Below are positions 28,547-36,729 of a DNA stretch of 64,000 nt, in pieces. The stretch spans positions 124,001 to 188,000 of the forward strand of contig NZ_CP037921.1 of assembly GCF_004355185.1 (NCBI RefSeq), read 5' to 3'. The notes beneath the pieces were generated by a model, which saw nothing but the letters and a program-made list of their open reading frames with translations, had not been told where the DNA came from and searched no databases. Numbering within the stretch: the stretch's first letter is position 1; each line of letters begins with the position of its first letter. The stretch comes from Hymenobacter radiodurans (GTDB lineage: Bacteria; Bacteroidota; Bacteroidia; Cytophagales; Hymenobacteraceae). The translations under genes and the position numbers were made by a program.

Positions 28547-28678
28547 ATCGCGGGTAGTTGATCAGGGCTTACGCATCAAACCTAGCGAAGTGCCTTTGCG
28601 GCGCTAGTGCCGTTTTCCAATCAGCTATAGCATTCAGGTTTTCGAACTCAGTATGCTCTCACAAGCTAGAAAAGAAGT

Positions 28679-28927
28679 CTAGAATTTTTGATGCGTACGC
28701 CCTGGTCCATACACTGGGATAAGCCAGTATTGGTGCAGCAGGTGATACCCTACGCTGCACCGGTTGGGATCAACAATTGGATTGGCCAGCAGGTGGTCTA
28801 AGTCTATCAGGATCCCTGCCAGCAGCAACAAGGTGGCTCGCTTGAATATTGACTGATAGAACAACCACGCAATAGCCATTGGAACAACCACCTGCAGCAC
28901 CCTATGTAAAAGGAAAGCGCCGCTCAT
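28679..28927 (-). pseudogene. Truncated DUF6122-family membrane protein
   Basis: The first 70 of 82 residues match the two other DUF6122 proteins in this window: AGILIDLDHLLANPIVDPNR followed by CSVGYHLLHQYWLIPVY. After IPVY the sequence turns into GPGRTHQKF and stops, whereas the full copies continue for 30-60 residues with a further membrane segment and TD..DC. No continuation is seen in another frame, so this is a real truncation rather than a one-base error. DUF6122 proteins are small inner-membrane proteins of unknown role, common beside metal pumps in Bacteroidota. Confidence 0.75.
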
Positions 28928-28985
28928 GCCAGTACTTTTGCCTATCTAGGAAAGGAACTCTAACTGTTTGCCCTTGCCACAATAC

Positions 28986-29612
28986 TTAGTAGAAGTTCGT
29001 GCTTACTGGCAAGGAAACTTGGACTTTCTCCCAAGAAATGGTGATTGCTCCTTCTTCGGTAGTAGTAGCATGTATCTCGTACTTAAGTCTTTCCTGGTGT
29101 TGATCAAGCGTTTTCGGCTTTACCTTTACCCGCAGAACGTCTTTTTTCTGATCATAGTCATCTGCCAGGTGTTGCTCATAATCTTTGTTCAGGATGATGG
29201 TCCACTCTTCTCTCCCCGGTATAGTGAATAAGGCATAAGTACCTGCTGCCACTTCCTTTCCGTCAATTTTTACTGCCTTATCAAACTTGACAGCAGTTGC
29301 TTTGTGTGCCCCAGTCACCCATACTTGGTCAAATGCTACTAGTCCGCCCCAGATTGTCCGATCTTTCACACCCGGTGAGTGATAGTTAATCTGCACGTTG
29401 GCCTTGCCTATCTTTCCGTTGGTTTCTGACGGAATACTTTTCTTGATGGTATCTGGCTGAGATTCCGTAGAGGCAGAGATTTGTTCCTTATCATCTGCTT
29501 TTGTAGTCAGCTTGGCCTGGGTTTCATCTCTGTGTTGGCTGGGATTGTTACAGCTTACAACTGCTACAACTGCCAAAGCACCTGCTAATAGGTTTAAATA
29601 GGTTGTCTTCAT
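28986..29612 (-). CDS. DUF2911 lipoprotein
   Basis: This 208-residue protein begins with a lipoprotein signal (VVAVVSCNN). A low-complexity Thr/Lys/Ser linker runs to about 70, then the DUF2911 domain: VQINYHSPGVKDRTIWGGLV, FDKAVKIDGKEVAAGTYALF and IPGREEWTIILNKD. DUF2911 is a beta-sandwich periplasmic family of unknown activity, widespread in Bacteroidota. Its ATG shares bases with the stop of the upstream DUF6503-like gene (TAATG), showing tight coupling. It is visibly A+T-rich and Lys-rich compared with flanking genes, consistent with import from a lower-G+C relative. Confidence 0.9.
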   Translation of the reverse strand: MKTTYLNLLAGALAVVAVVSCNNPSQHRDETQAKLTTKADDKEQISASTESQPDTIKKSIPSETNGKIGKANVQINYHSPGVKDRTIWGGLVAFDQVWVTGAHKATAVKFDKAVKIDGKEVAAGTYALFTIPGREEWTIILNKDYEQHLADDYDQKKDVLRVKVKPKTLDQHQERLKYEIHATTTEEGAITISWEKVQVSLPVSTNFY

Positions 29613-30403
29613 TATTTGTTGATGGTTACCAAAATATTCTCCAGGTGAATGTCGGAAAGTTTTTTAAGGCTCTCGGTTAGAAAAGCTTTGTCCAAGTGTT
29701 CCAGCGAAGCGGTGTCAGACAGGGGTTCAAAATTTATATAATCCTGAAACACCACGCCGTTGATTTCCCTGTCGTTAAAAGCTTCCCTGAACCGCAGCCC
29801 TCCTCCATTGACTTTATAGCTATAGGCCAGATAGTGTACTTTATATGTTTGGGGGTGTATCCAATACACAAACTCATCATCAAAATCAATTCCTCCCCCT
29901 TCCGGGTTGAACGTTACCTTAATTTTATGGAAAGGAATATTTTTCAGCATAAACTGCCCCAGGTACTGTTTGTGGACAGAGGCATCGTTCAGACCATAAG
30001 GCAATAAGGCAAAATAGATAACAGAGTTTACAGAGTTTGAGTAGGCCAGTTTTTTATCTTCTGACAGGTCAATCCTTTTGCCATTCACTTCACGGTAAAA
30101 GCCGTTGTTCTGCAGTACGTCCTTCACATGGCCAGAAGAATCTCTAAAAGCTCTTGTATAGGTAAAAAAGCCATCATTTCTAAAAGCTGTATACTGCCTT
30201 TCTCTGAAGGTGAAGCGAACCAAGATTTTATCAAACAATTTGCCGCCGTGCGCTTTTATAGATAAGTCTACCACCTCCTGGGCTTTGCTTTTAGCCTTTA
30301 TGGAAACGGGTATTTTATCGACTCCCTTCTGGCACGAAAGAACCGCGACTGCGTGTATTACAGCCAAAAAAAATTTACAACCTCGAAACCAATTATTTCT
30401 CAT
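29612..30403 (-). CDS. DUF6503-like lipoprotein
   Basis: This 263-residue protein has a signal peptide ending in a lipobox (AVLSCQ). The mature part opens with AQEVVDLSIKAHGGKLFDK, the start of the DUF6503 family (V...AIxAHGG), and continues with an all-beta, LolA-like domain (FRERQYTAFRNDGFFTYTR; FDDEFVYWIHPQTYKVHYLA). The probable role is periplasmic lipid or ligand binding, by fold analogy only. It is the upstream member of a two-gene unit with the DUF2911 gene. A+T-rich composition matches its partner. Confidence 0.75.
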   Translation of the reverse strand: MRNNWFRGCKFFLAVIHAVAVLSCQKGVDKIPVSIKAKSKAQEVVDLSIKAHGGKLFDKILVRFTFRERQYTAFRNDGFFTYTRAFRDSSGHVKDVLQNNGFYREVNGKRIDLSEDKKLAYSNSVNSVIYFALLPYGLNDASVHKQYLGQFMLKNIPFHKIKVTFNPEGGGIDFDDEFVYWIHPQTYKVHYLAYSYKVNGGGLRFREAFNDREINGVVFQDYINFEPLSDTASLEHLDKAFLTESLKKLSDIHLENILVTINK

Positions 30404-30432
30404 AAAATCAGCTAATCATTTTTTTTATTTTT

Positions 30433-30640
30433 CTAAATTCCCTTTCCTTTTGCAAGGAGAAGGCAATGAAACATCGAAAATGTAACCCCTAGAAAACCAT
30501 ATTCATCCTTGACACCGAAAAAGCTTTTAAAGCAAGTTTCCCAAGTTGCCTCGCCTTTATAATCCAAAATGTGCAGCATCCACAGGAACTCATACAATCT
30601 CTATTGGTTGAGCCGAATGGCCATCCCATTCAAACTTCAT
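30433..30640 (-). pseudogene. Short disrupted ORF upstream of the DUF6503-like gene
   Basis: From ATG 30640 the frame reads MKFEWDGHSAQPIEIV then stops. A shifted frame continues as EFLWMLHILDYKGEATWETC to KGKGI and TAG 30433-30435. Together they make about 68 residues with coding-like composition, 29 bp before the next gene. Unlike other breaks here, an extra base (or loss of two) is needed. No family recognised; the rest of the 30404-30990 gap holds only a terminator. Confidence 0.35.
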
Positions 30641-30872
30641 TAGGTTTGAAAAATCTATATTATCAGTCCTTAACTGATAAATAGCAGGTTGTGATAAGAC
30701 TTCCTAATTGCTACCTATAATCCCAGGTTGAGGAGCTGTCATTTTAAGCAGGTTTTGGGATACTACATGACCGGCGTCCCTCCAATGCGTCTTCGAAATG
30801 GACGAGTCTATTGTTAGTGCCATTGTATCTGCCAGGATTAGGGAAACAGCCAGCGACACTTTCTGAGGGATT

Positions 30873-30927
30873 ACAAAGAGAAAAAGAGGAGCCGGTAACA
30901 AGCGTGGGCTCCTCCTTTTCTCTTTGT
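30873..30927. terminator. Strong bidirectional terminator-like hairpin
   Basis: ACAAAGAGAAAAAGAGGAGCC and GGGCTCCTCCTTTTCTCTTTGT form a stem of about 20 bp with A- and T-rich outer ends, so it could end transcripts in both directions. It lies 64 bp after the stop of the DUF6122 gene at 30991 (minus strand). Confidence 0.75.
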
Positions 30928-30990
30928 TGCCTGACTTCCGGAATGACTGTTAAAGTACTGCCTCCATTCAAGCCTTTCTTCTGTTCTAAC

Positions 30991-31769
30991 CTACTCAACC
31001 ACCTCCCGGCCCAGAAGCTTCCGCACCCAGTTGCGCAAGGCATAAATACGGGAGTTGAGGTAGCACTCGCGGCAGTGGCTGAAGTTCCACAAGCAGTCCA
31101 CCGTATCCGTGAACAGGTGGAACAGCAGCCCCACAGCCACCATTTGCGTCGCCGGCAGCAGCAGCAGTAGCGCATACACCGGGATGGCATAGAAGGAGTG
31201 CAGCGGGTGATACCCGATGCTGCAGCGCAACGGGTCGAAGATGGGTTTGGCTAGTAGGTGGTCCAAGTCAATGAGCATTGTAGCCAACATAATCAGGTAA
31301 GCGGTTTGCCACATCACGGGGAAAAACACCAGCGCCAATACGACCGGGAAAACAAAGTGCAGGCTATAGTGCACCAGCGTCTGGGCGCGGAATAACTGGG
31401 GGGAGGCGTACTGGCGGGGCCCGCGCGGGGCCACCGGCCGGGTAGCGCTGCTCACGGTATCCCCGGGCGTTGCTCTGGCATACCGGCGGCCCGGCTCGCC
31501 CGCTGGCTCTTTTTTCGCTCTGCGCACGTGGTCCCCCGTGTCCGCGACTTGGGGCCGCCCTTCCGCCTTTACCCGCCTGGGCAGGGTGGTGGGCTGCTCC
31601 TGGACGGTGACGGCCGTCGTCGTGTCGACGCGCGGTACTGGCCGCGGGGGTGGTACCCGCCCGTATGTAAAAACGTAGGGACGATAGCGGAGGACCGGCA
31701 ACCGGTCACTACCAGCACCAGGCCGGTAGCGATGGATAGGATGAGGCGGACAACAGGCAAGGGCAGCAT
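30991..31769 (-). pseudogene. Lipoprotein-like leader fused in frame (after one base repair) to DUF6122
   Basis: ATG 31769 starts a lipoprotein signal (LVLVVTGCRSS). At the G-run 31646-31650 the frame breaks; the other frame begins at a TTG in mid-sequence and has no ATG, so one base lost is the best reading. Repair gives 259 residues: signal, Pro/Arg/Thr-rich linker, then DUF6122 (LVHYSLHFVFPVVLALV, LIDLDHLLAKPIFDPLRCSI, FTDTVDCLWNFSHCRECY). Alternatively two genes overlap, with DUF6122 starting at a GTG near HYSLHF. It is downstream of the multicopper oxidase with a 19-bp gap. DUF6122 function is unknown. Confidence 0.6.
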
Positions 31770-31788
31770 TGGACTACAATAGGCCGGA

Positions 31789-34182
31789 TTAGTAGTGAAT
31801 GGTCAGGCCGGCCCCCCACTTGTAGTCGCTGTCGTAGTTGGTGCTCAACGACACGTACTTGCTGACCATGTAGCGAAAGGTAAGGTTGTACTCCCGGTCC
31901 GTGTTCACCAGCAGGTCAGCGAATAAGTTGTTGCTCAGAGGCAGGTCCGTGCGTTCCAGCTGCAGGCGCACCTGGCCGTTGCTGTCCAGGCGCAGCTCCG
32001 AGCGCACGAGCAGGGGTAGTAGGTAATAGGCTCCCACGTCGAATACCCGTCGGTTGTTTTTGGTGTTGCGTTCGCCTTCCGCGAGCAGCGTGCGGTTGTT
32101 GCGGTAGTCGAAGCCGACGAACGCGGCGAGAAACTGCCGGTTGTCGAGGTAGCGCAGCAGGTGGGTTTCGGTTTCGAAGTTGCCCTGGTAGTTCACCCGG
32201 CCCTCGAACTCCAGCGCGTGGCGGTTGTTGGAGAGGGTGCTTTCTAGAAAAGTGCCTTGCGAGTGCGCCATCAGGTCGGCCCATAGGTAGGGCCGGTTGT
32301 CTTCCTTTTTCAGTTCCTTGTAGTCGGTGCGGGCGTACTCGTTCTGCGGACTTCCCTCGTAGCTGATGACGCGGGCCATGCCAGCCATCATGTGGTAGAG
32401 GATGTGGCAGTGGAAAAACCAGTCCTGCTCCTCGTTGGCGTCGAACTCGATGGTGACCTTGCCCATGGACTGAATGTCGAAGGTGTGCTTCATGGGCGAG
32501 TAGGCGCCCTGGGCGTTGACGAGCCGAAAAAAGTGCCCGTGCAGGTGCAGGGGGTGGCGCATCATGGTGGTGTTGGTGAAGGTCATGCGCACGTTCTCGC
32601 CCTTGCGGATGGGAATCTTGTCGGCCTGCGACAGGGTCTTGTTGTCGAACGACCACACGTAGCGCAGCATGTTGCCGGTCAGGGTCAGGTTTATTTCCCG
32701 CCACTGCTTGGTGGAATCGAGCGTGGTAGGGTTGAGAGCCCGGAGCATATTGTAATTGAAGTCGCCGGCGCTGCCGCTCATGCCGGCCATGCCGCCCATG
32801 TCCATGCCCGACATGCCGCCCATGTCCTGCATGCTGCCCATGCTTTTACCGGCTTTTTCCTGGGCATTCTCCGGCCGGTTCTGCGGCGAGGGCGCCGTGG
32901 TGGCGGGCGGCGCCCCGTGCTGCATGTCCATCCCCGGCATCGGCGAGCCACTGGCTGGCTTCTGGCCCGACATGTCCATGCCTTTCATTTCCCCACCGCC
33001 CTGCTGCTTGGTCATGCCGGCGCCGCCCATGTCCATGCCGCTCATGCCCTCCATGCTGTTCATTTCGCGCATCATCTGGAAGTAGTTGATGCGGGGCAGG
33101 TCCGGCGCTTTCATCGGCTCGCCCTCCCCGATGTAGGTGGAGGTGTAGCCCGTGATGTCGTTGGCCGTGGCCCGAAACTCGGCCGCGCCCATGGTGGGCA
33201 CCGTGACCAGCAGGTCGTAGGTCTCGGCCGTGGCAATTTCGAGCTTGTTGACCGGGAAGGGCTCCACGTTGATGCCGTCGGCGGCAATCACCTGCATGGG
33301 GCCGCCGGCGTACTGCAGGAAAAAGTACGAGGAGGCGCTGCCGTTGATGACGCGCAGGCGCACTACCTCCCCGGGCTTGGCGTCCTTGAAATACCCTTTT
33401 TCCTGCCCGTTGGTCAGAAACTTGTTGTAGTAGATGTCGGTCAGGTCCATGGCCGGCATGCGGCCCCACTCCTGCTTGAGCTTGTCCTTGAAGTAGCCGG
33501 CGGCCAGGGCTTCCCCGTAGCTCTGGGTGGCGCCTTTCTGCACGGCAAACCACTCGCCCGTGCGCTTGAGGTAGCGCAGCACCTCCTTGGACTTGTGGTC
33601 GGTCCAGTCGGAGAGCACCAGCACATACTCCTTCATCTCGTAGGGAATACGCTTGGGGTGGATGACAATGGAGCCGTAGACGCCGTCCTGCTCCTGCAGC
33701 ATAGTGTGGGAGTGGTACCAGTAGGTACCGCTCTGAATCAGGGGGAATACAAACGTGTGGGTGCCGCCCGGCTCGACCGGGGCCGTGTTCAGGTAAGGCA
33801 CGCCGTCCTGCTCGTTAGGCAGCAGCAGGCCGTGCCAGTGAATGGAAGTTTCCATGTGCATCTGGTTGTGCACCCGAATCACGGCGGTGTCGCCCTCGTT
33901 GAAGGTGAGCGTGGGGGCCGGAATCTGGCCGTTGATGCCGATGGCCCGGCGGGTGCGGCCGGTGAAGTTGACCAGGCGCTCGTCGACGTATAGGTCATAT
34001 TCCACCCGCTTGCCCACGTAGCTGCTGCGGGGCGTCACGACTTTGCCTTGTAGCTCGGCGGCCGGGGGTGCGGACTGGGTCAGGTGGGGTTCGGTGCCCT
34101 TAGCTATGCGCATGCCGGACATGCTTTGCGCCCAGGCGGGCAAGGTAGCCAGCAGCGCAGCCAGTAGAAAGAGTATTCTCAT
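31789..34182 (-). CDS. Multicopper oxidase (copper-resistance CopA/PcoA type) with CopB-like tail
   Basis: This is a 797-residue exported enzyme, start ATG 34182 (a TTG at 34188 is in the same frame). The copper sites are complete: HWHGLLLPNEQDGVPY, GTYWYHSHTMLQEQDG, HPLHLHGHFF and HCHILYHMMAGM. Between domains lies a Met-rich stretch (~360-455; repeats such as GMDMGG), like the PcoA/CueO loops that bind Cu(I). After residue ~650 a C-terminal part is strand-like (FLAAFVGFDYRNNRTLLAEG, ending in a tyrosine), resembling the CopB outer-membrane barrel usually encoded separately. It oxidises periplasmic Cu(I). Its ATG is 7 bp after the DUF2231 stop. Confidence 0.93.
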   Translation of the reverse strand: MRILFLLAALLATLPAWAQSMSGMRIAKGTEPHLTQSAPPAAELQGKVVTPRSSYVGKRVEYDLYVDERLVNFTGRTRRAIGINGQIPAPTLTFNEGDTAVIRVHNQMHMETSIHWHGLLLPNEQDGVPYLNTAPVEPGGTHTFVFPLIQSGTYWYHSHTMLQEQDGVYGSIVIHPKRIPYEMKEYVLVLSDWTDHKSKEVLRYLKRTGEWFAVQKGATQSYGEALAAGYFKDKLKQEWGRMPAMDLTDIYYNKFLTNGQEKGYFKDAKPGEVVRLRVINGSASSYFFLQYAGGPMQVIAADGINVEPFPVNKLEIATAETYDLLVTVPTMGAAEFRATANDITGYTSTYIGEGEPMKAPDLPRINYFQMMREMNSMEGMSGMDMGGAGMTKQQGGGEMKGMDMSGQKPASGSPMPGMDMQHGAPPATTAPSPQNRPENAQEKAGKSMGSMQDMGGMSGMDMGGMAGMSGSAGDFNYNMLRALNPTTLDSTKQWREINLTLTGNMLRYVWSFDNKTLSQADKIPIRKGENVRMTFTNTTMMRHPLHLHGHFFRLVNAQGAYSPMKHTFDIQSMGKVTIEFDANEEQDWFFHCHILYHMMAGMARVISYEGSPQNEYARTDYKELKKEDNRPYLWADLMAHSQGTFLESTLSNNRHALEFEGRVNYQGNFETETHLLRYLDNRQFLAAFVGFDYRNNRTLLAEGERNTKNNRRVFDVGAYYLLPLLVRSELRLDSNGQVRLQLERTDLPLSNNLFADLLVNTDREYNLTFRYMVSKYVSLSTNYDSDYKWGAGLTIHY

Positions 34183-34188
34183 TGTCAA

Positions 34189-35307
34189 TTAGTTACTGCT
34201 TTTGGGTTGGTTGCGCGCCGGGTTGTTGTCCTCGAAGCGAAACTTGTCCAGGGGACTGGGCATCGCCATGCCCGGCATTGTCCCCGCGCCCTTCCCTTCC
34301 ATTCCCTTCGTATCGCCCATACTAGGCATGGGTTCGCCCTTTTTCATGCCGGGCATGCCCGGCATGTCGTTCATTGGCTGGCGGGTCGTGGCGGGCTTTT
34401 GGCCGCCGGCGGGCGGCATGCCGGGCATGTTCTCCATGCCCGGCATCGTACCCATATTGCCCATGGCGGGCTGATTCCGGGGCGTATTTTTAGAGCGGGC
34501 AGGACCCATGTCCATGCCCGGCATGTTGCTCATGTCCATCGGTGCGGGCTGTGCTTTACGGCCGGGAGCCGGGGCGGAGGAACGCGGCGTGCTCATCCCG
34601 GGCATATTCATCCCCGGCATATCCGCCCTGGCCCCTGGCCGCGGGGCCCCGGCCGCCGGTGCCCGCGAGGGTTGGCCGCCGCGCGGTTGAGGGGGCATGT
34701 TCATGCCCTCCATTCCGGGTTGGGCCTGGTTAGGCGAGCCGCTGGCCGACGGGCCCGCGGGCGGCGGGTCGTGCGGTACAGGATCCAGGTGGGGCGCGTC
34801 GGTGCCGGGCGACGGCATGTCCATAGCGGGCATAGCTTCCTCCCCGCCGTGGCCGTGGCTTTTATCGAGCAGGTTGCCCTTGGGGCCCACGCCCTCCACG
34901 TATACTAACTGGGCACCCCGGTGGCCGGCCACGGAGAGCGCGCCGGCCGCGGCCACGGCCACCACCAGCACCAGCCCTTCGTAGGACCGGCGCTCAATCT
35001 TAAAGTATCGGCCTACGCCAGCCAGCAGCAGGGTGATGCCCGATAGCCACAGGGTATAGCCCGCGTACTGCTCGTGGGCGGCGTAGACCGCGGCCGCCCG
35101 GGGCGACAAACCAGCCGCCGCCGCGTGGAACACCGTGCTAGCCGCCAGGGCCCCGGCAAAGCCGCCGGCCATGATACCCAGCGTTATCCAGCGCACCGGG
35201 GGCCAGTTGCGATACACCAGCAGGCCCTGCAGGGCGGCGGCCAGCATAATCAGAACGATGGGCACGTGCACCACCAAGGGGTGCAGATTGGGAAAATCTG
35301 AAAACAT
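34189..35307 (-). CDS. DUF2231-type membrane protein with long Met-rich tail
   Basis: This 372-residue protein starts with LHPLVVHVPIVLIMLAAALQ, the DUF2231 signature with putative heme/metal histidines, and has four or five membrane helices to about 150. The remaining 200 residues carry about twenty MPGM/MDMP/MNMPG units in a Pro/Gly background, plus KSHGHGGEEAMPAMDM. The tail is probably periplasmic and a Cu(I)/Ag(I) sponge handing copper to the next gene's oxidase (inference). It is translationally close to the oxidase and probably in the same operon. An AAATTATGCAA site lies about 190 bp upstream of the start. Confidence 0.85.
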   Translation of the reverse strand: MFSDFPNLHPLVVHVPIVLIMLAAALQGLLVYRNWPPVRWITLGIMAGGFAGALAASTVFHAAAAGLSPRAAAVYAAHEQYAGYTLWLSGITLLLAGVGRYFKIERRSYEGLVLVVAVAAAGALSVAGHRGAQLVYVEGVGPKGNLLDKSHGHGGEEAMPAMDMPSPGTDAPHLDPVPHDPPPAGPSASGSPNQAQPGMEGMNMPPQPRGGQPSRAPAAGAPRPGARADMPGMNMPGMSTPRSSAPAPGRKAQPAPMDMSNMPGMDMGPARSKNTPRNQPAMGNMGTMPGMENMPGMPPAGGQKPATTRQPMNDMPGMPGMKKGEPMPSMGDTKGMEGKGAGTMPGMAMPSPLDKFRFEDNNPARNQPKSSN

Positions 35308-35498
35308 AGAGCCGAATGGGATAAGGCTGGTACACGAGAAAACCCCGGCTCACCGCAAGCAGCAGCGCGGGGGACCGTTCCCGGAGGGCGAGGGAGAGAA
35401 GCGCTGACCGCCAGTTCTAGCCAAGTGGTCGGTGCTTTTCCTTGTGCTTCCATACGTGGTCAGCTCGCCCCAATGTTTGCATACACAAGGTCGCCCGG

Positions 35499-35509
35499 TT
35501 GCATAATTT
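35499..35509 (-). promoter_or_regulatory. Shared motif AAATTATGCAA, site A
   Basis: On the minus strand this reads AAATTATGCAA preceded by CTTG. It lies upstream of the Met-rich DUF2231/oxidase unit. The same core occurs near 37330, 48499, 59776 and 61024. An operator role is inferred. Confidence 0.45.
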
Positions 35510-35559
35510 CAAGCGCGCCGGACTCGGCTTTGAGCGGCTTTGGTGGGCCGCTAAAAGAA

Positions 35560-35586
35560 AAACGCCCGGCACAGGGCCGGGCGTTT
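35560..35586 (-). terminator. Rho-independent terminator of six-Cys peptide 1
   Basis: An 11-bp stem AAACGCCCGGC/GCCGGGCGTTT with a five-base loop is followed, on the minus strand, by a T-rich run (TTTTTCTTTT). It is 20 bp after the stop of the gene at 35606. Confidence 0.85.
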
Positions 35587-35605
35587 CATCCAAGCGTGGA
35601 GCCGC

Positions 35606-35803
35606 TTACTTGGCGGCACAGCAGGCGGGCACTCCAGCCAAGGTGCAAGCGGCTGTTCCTTTATCGGGACAGTTTTGCACCAGTGGGCACTCTGGGGTGC
35701 CTTTGAGCGGGCAGTCCGTCGTGTTGCTGGGGCTGGCAAAGCCGAACAGGGCCCCGCCGGCCAGCAGAACCGCAGAGGTGAGCATCAACACTTTCTGTTT
35801 CAT
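35606..35803 (-). CDS. Six-cysteine small exported peptide, copy 1
   Basis: This is a 65-residue protein, start ATG 35803 (a longer frame to 35905 is leader). A signal peptide or anchor covers residues 1-25 (SAVLLAGGALFGFASP). The mature part is Cys-rich: DCPLKGTPECPLVQNC, then AAC and a terminal ACCAAK, six cysteines in all. The pattern is duplicated in the 36730 gene. Cysteine spacing (C-x7-C-x4/5-C) suits Cu(I) or thiol chemistry in the periplasm; its neighbours are a thioredoxin-like protein and a CsoR-family repressor. I recognise no named family. It has its own terminator. Confidence 0.8.
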   Translation of the reverse strand: MKQKVLMLTSAVLLAGGALFGFASPSNTTDCPLKGTPECPLVQNCPDKGTAACTLAGVPACCAAK

Positions 35804-35888
35804 ACAATAAAGGGTTTGAGTGAGCCGGCCGGATACGGCAGCCAGGCCGATGAGTAAACGCAGGCCGGGCCCTGCAAGGGTGAAGTGG

Positions 35889-36161
35889 CTAAGCCGCCTG
35901 GCCAATTCCAGCGGCCTCCAAGGCTTCCTTGGTGATGGCCCCGGTTTGGCAGCAGGCCAGCAGGGTACCGTTGACGGCCACGGCGGGCAGGCTTTGCACG
36001 CCCAGCAGGCGGGCGCGGCGCAGGGCCGGGTTGCCGGCTTCGGTCTCAGTCAGGTTGTGGGTGATGATGTCGCAGCTGCTGCAGGCGGTGCTTTTAACCA
36101 ACTCGACCACGGGGCTGCACAAGGGGCACCCGGCGGTGAAAACTTCTATAATGCGTTTCAT
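35889..36161 (-). CDS. Thioredoxin/glutaredoxin-like protein, CPLC active site
   Basis: This 90-residue protein has no signal peptide. VFTAGCPLCSPVVELVK places a CxxC at the usual N-terminal helix position; VQSLPAVAVNGTLLA supplies the cis-proline and the following strand. A second CSSC (near 28-31) and a CC pair (near 69-70) add four cysteines. This is a compact thioredoxin fold like the thiol-disulfide proteins in mer and cop loci. It may reduce metal-thiolates or deliver copper (inference). Start ATG 36161; a GC-rich box with GGTCAAGC lies just upstream at about 36200-36220, similar to that before the repressor gene. Confidence 0.8.
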   Translation of the reverse strand: MKRIIEVFTAGCPLCSPVVELVKSTACSSCDIITHNLTETEAGNPALRRARLLGVQSLPAVAVNGTLLACCQTGAITKEALEAAGIGQAA

Positions 36162-36215
36162 GGAAGGGCGTTGATAAGTAATAGTACAAAGCTCGGCCCG
36201 CTCCCCGGGTATCGG

Positions 36216-36608
36216 TCAAGCGTTACTTCCTGTTTTTTTCTCCCCCTTGGAATTGTGCTGCTCCAGCCGGCCGCCAATCTCGCGCAGCTCCTGCATTTTC
36301 TGCGTCAGCTCGGCATTCGTCAGGTTCGGGAACTGCTGCCGCAACTCCTCGATGCGCCCGGCGTCCTGGCAGTTGCCGGGGCAGGCGCTCACCACGTCCA
36401 CGAGTTGCAGGGCTAAACTTTTGCGAAATACCTCGTCCAGCAGCAGGTGCTCGGCGCTGCCCAGCCCATTGGTCACGGCCTTAAACTGCACCAATATTTG
36501 CTCGGGCTCGGTGGCTTCCGCGTCCAGCATTTTGACAATGCCGTGCAGTTGGCCGGCCAGCATGTTCAGGCGGCTTTTCAGGTCGCGGGTGAGATCTTTA
36601 GGGAGCAT
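36216..36608 (-). CDS. CsoR/FrmR-family repressor lacking canonical metal ligands
   Basis: This 130-residue DUF156-family protein aligns as RLNMLAGQLHGIVKMLD then QILVQFKAVTNGLGSAEHLL. In copper-sensing CsoR the ligands are Cys-His-Cys; here the aligned positions appear to be Pro (PEQI), Val (LLLDEV) and Ser (FRKS). Two new cysteines occur as CPGNC at 76-80, followed by a 45-residue charged helical tail (ELTQKMQELREIGGRLEQH). It probably represses nearby genes by metal- or thiol-responsive DNA release; the inducer is not predictable. It is flanked by the two six-Cys peptides. Confidence 0.85.
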   Translation of the reverse strand: MLPKDLTRDLKSRLNMLAGQLHGIVKMLDAEATEPEQILVQFKAVTNGLGSAEHLLLDEVFRKSLALQLVDVVSACPGNCQDAGRIEELRQQFPNLTNAELTQKMQELREIGGRLEQHNSKGEKKTGSNA

Positions 36609-36632
36609 AGTTCACGATTTTCAGCAATAACC

Positions 36633-36648
36633 ACGCCCCTAGGGGTGT
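36633..36648. promoter_or_regulatory. Candidate CsoR-type operator upstream of the repressor gene
   Basis: ACGCCCCTAGGGGTGT is a near-perfect GC-rich palindrome 25 bp upstream of the repressor ATG, followed by CCGTCAAGC. A related box (CCCCGGGTATCGGTCAAGC) precedes the thioredoxin-like gene near 36203-36221. CsoR-family tetramers bind such G/C-tract palindromes. Confidence 0.5.
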
Positions 36649-36657
36649 CCGTCAAGC

Positions 36658-36692
36658 AAAAAAAAGAATGCCCAATTCGTGTTTGGACATTC
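36658..36692 (-). terminator. Rho-independent terminator of six-Cys peptide 2
   Basis: GAATGTCCAA/TTGGGCATTC (one G-T pair on the minus strand) with a short loop is followed by eight T residues. It is 38 bp after the stop of the gene at 36730. Confidence 0.85.
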
Positions 36693-36729
36693 CTTCTCAT
36701 TCATTAGCGCAGTCACGCTTTGGGTTCAC

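Noticed and set aside
32392..33993. 533-residue plus-strand His-rich frame opposite the multicopper oxidase
   Set aside because: It is a mirror of the Met-rich and His motifs of the real gene (ATG read as CAT). It has no domain of its own.
34300..34740. Repetitive DNA in the Met-rich tail taken as a minisatellite
   Set aside because: The repeats keep the reading frame and vary at codon level, so they are a protein feature of the DUF2231 gene.
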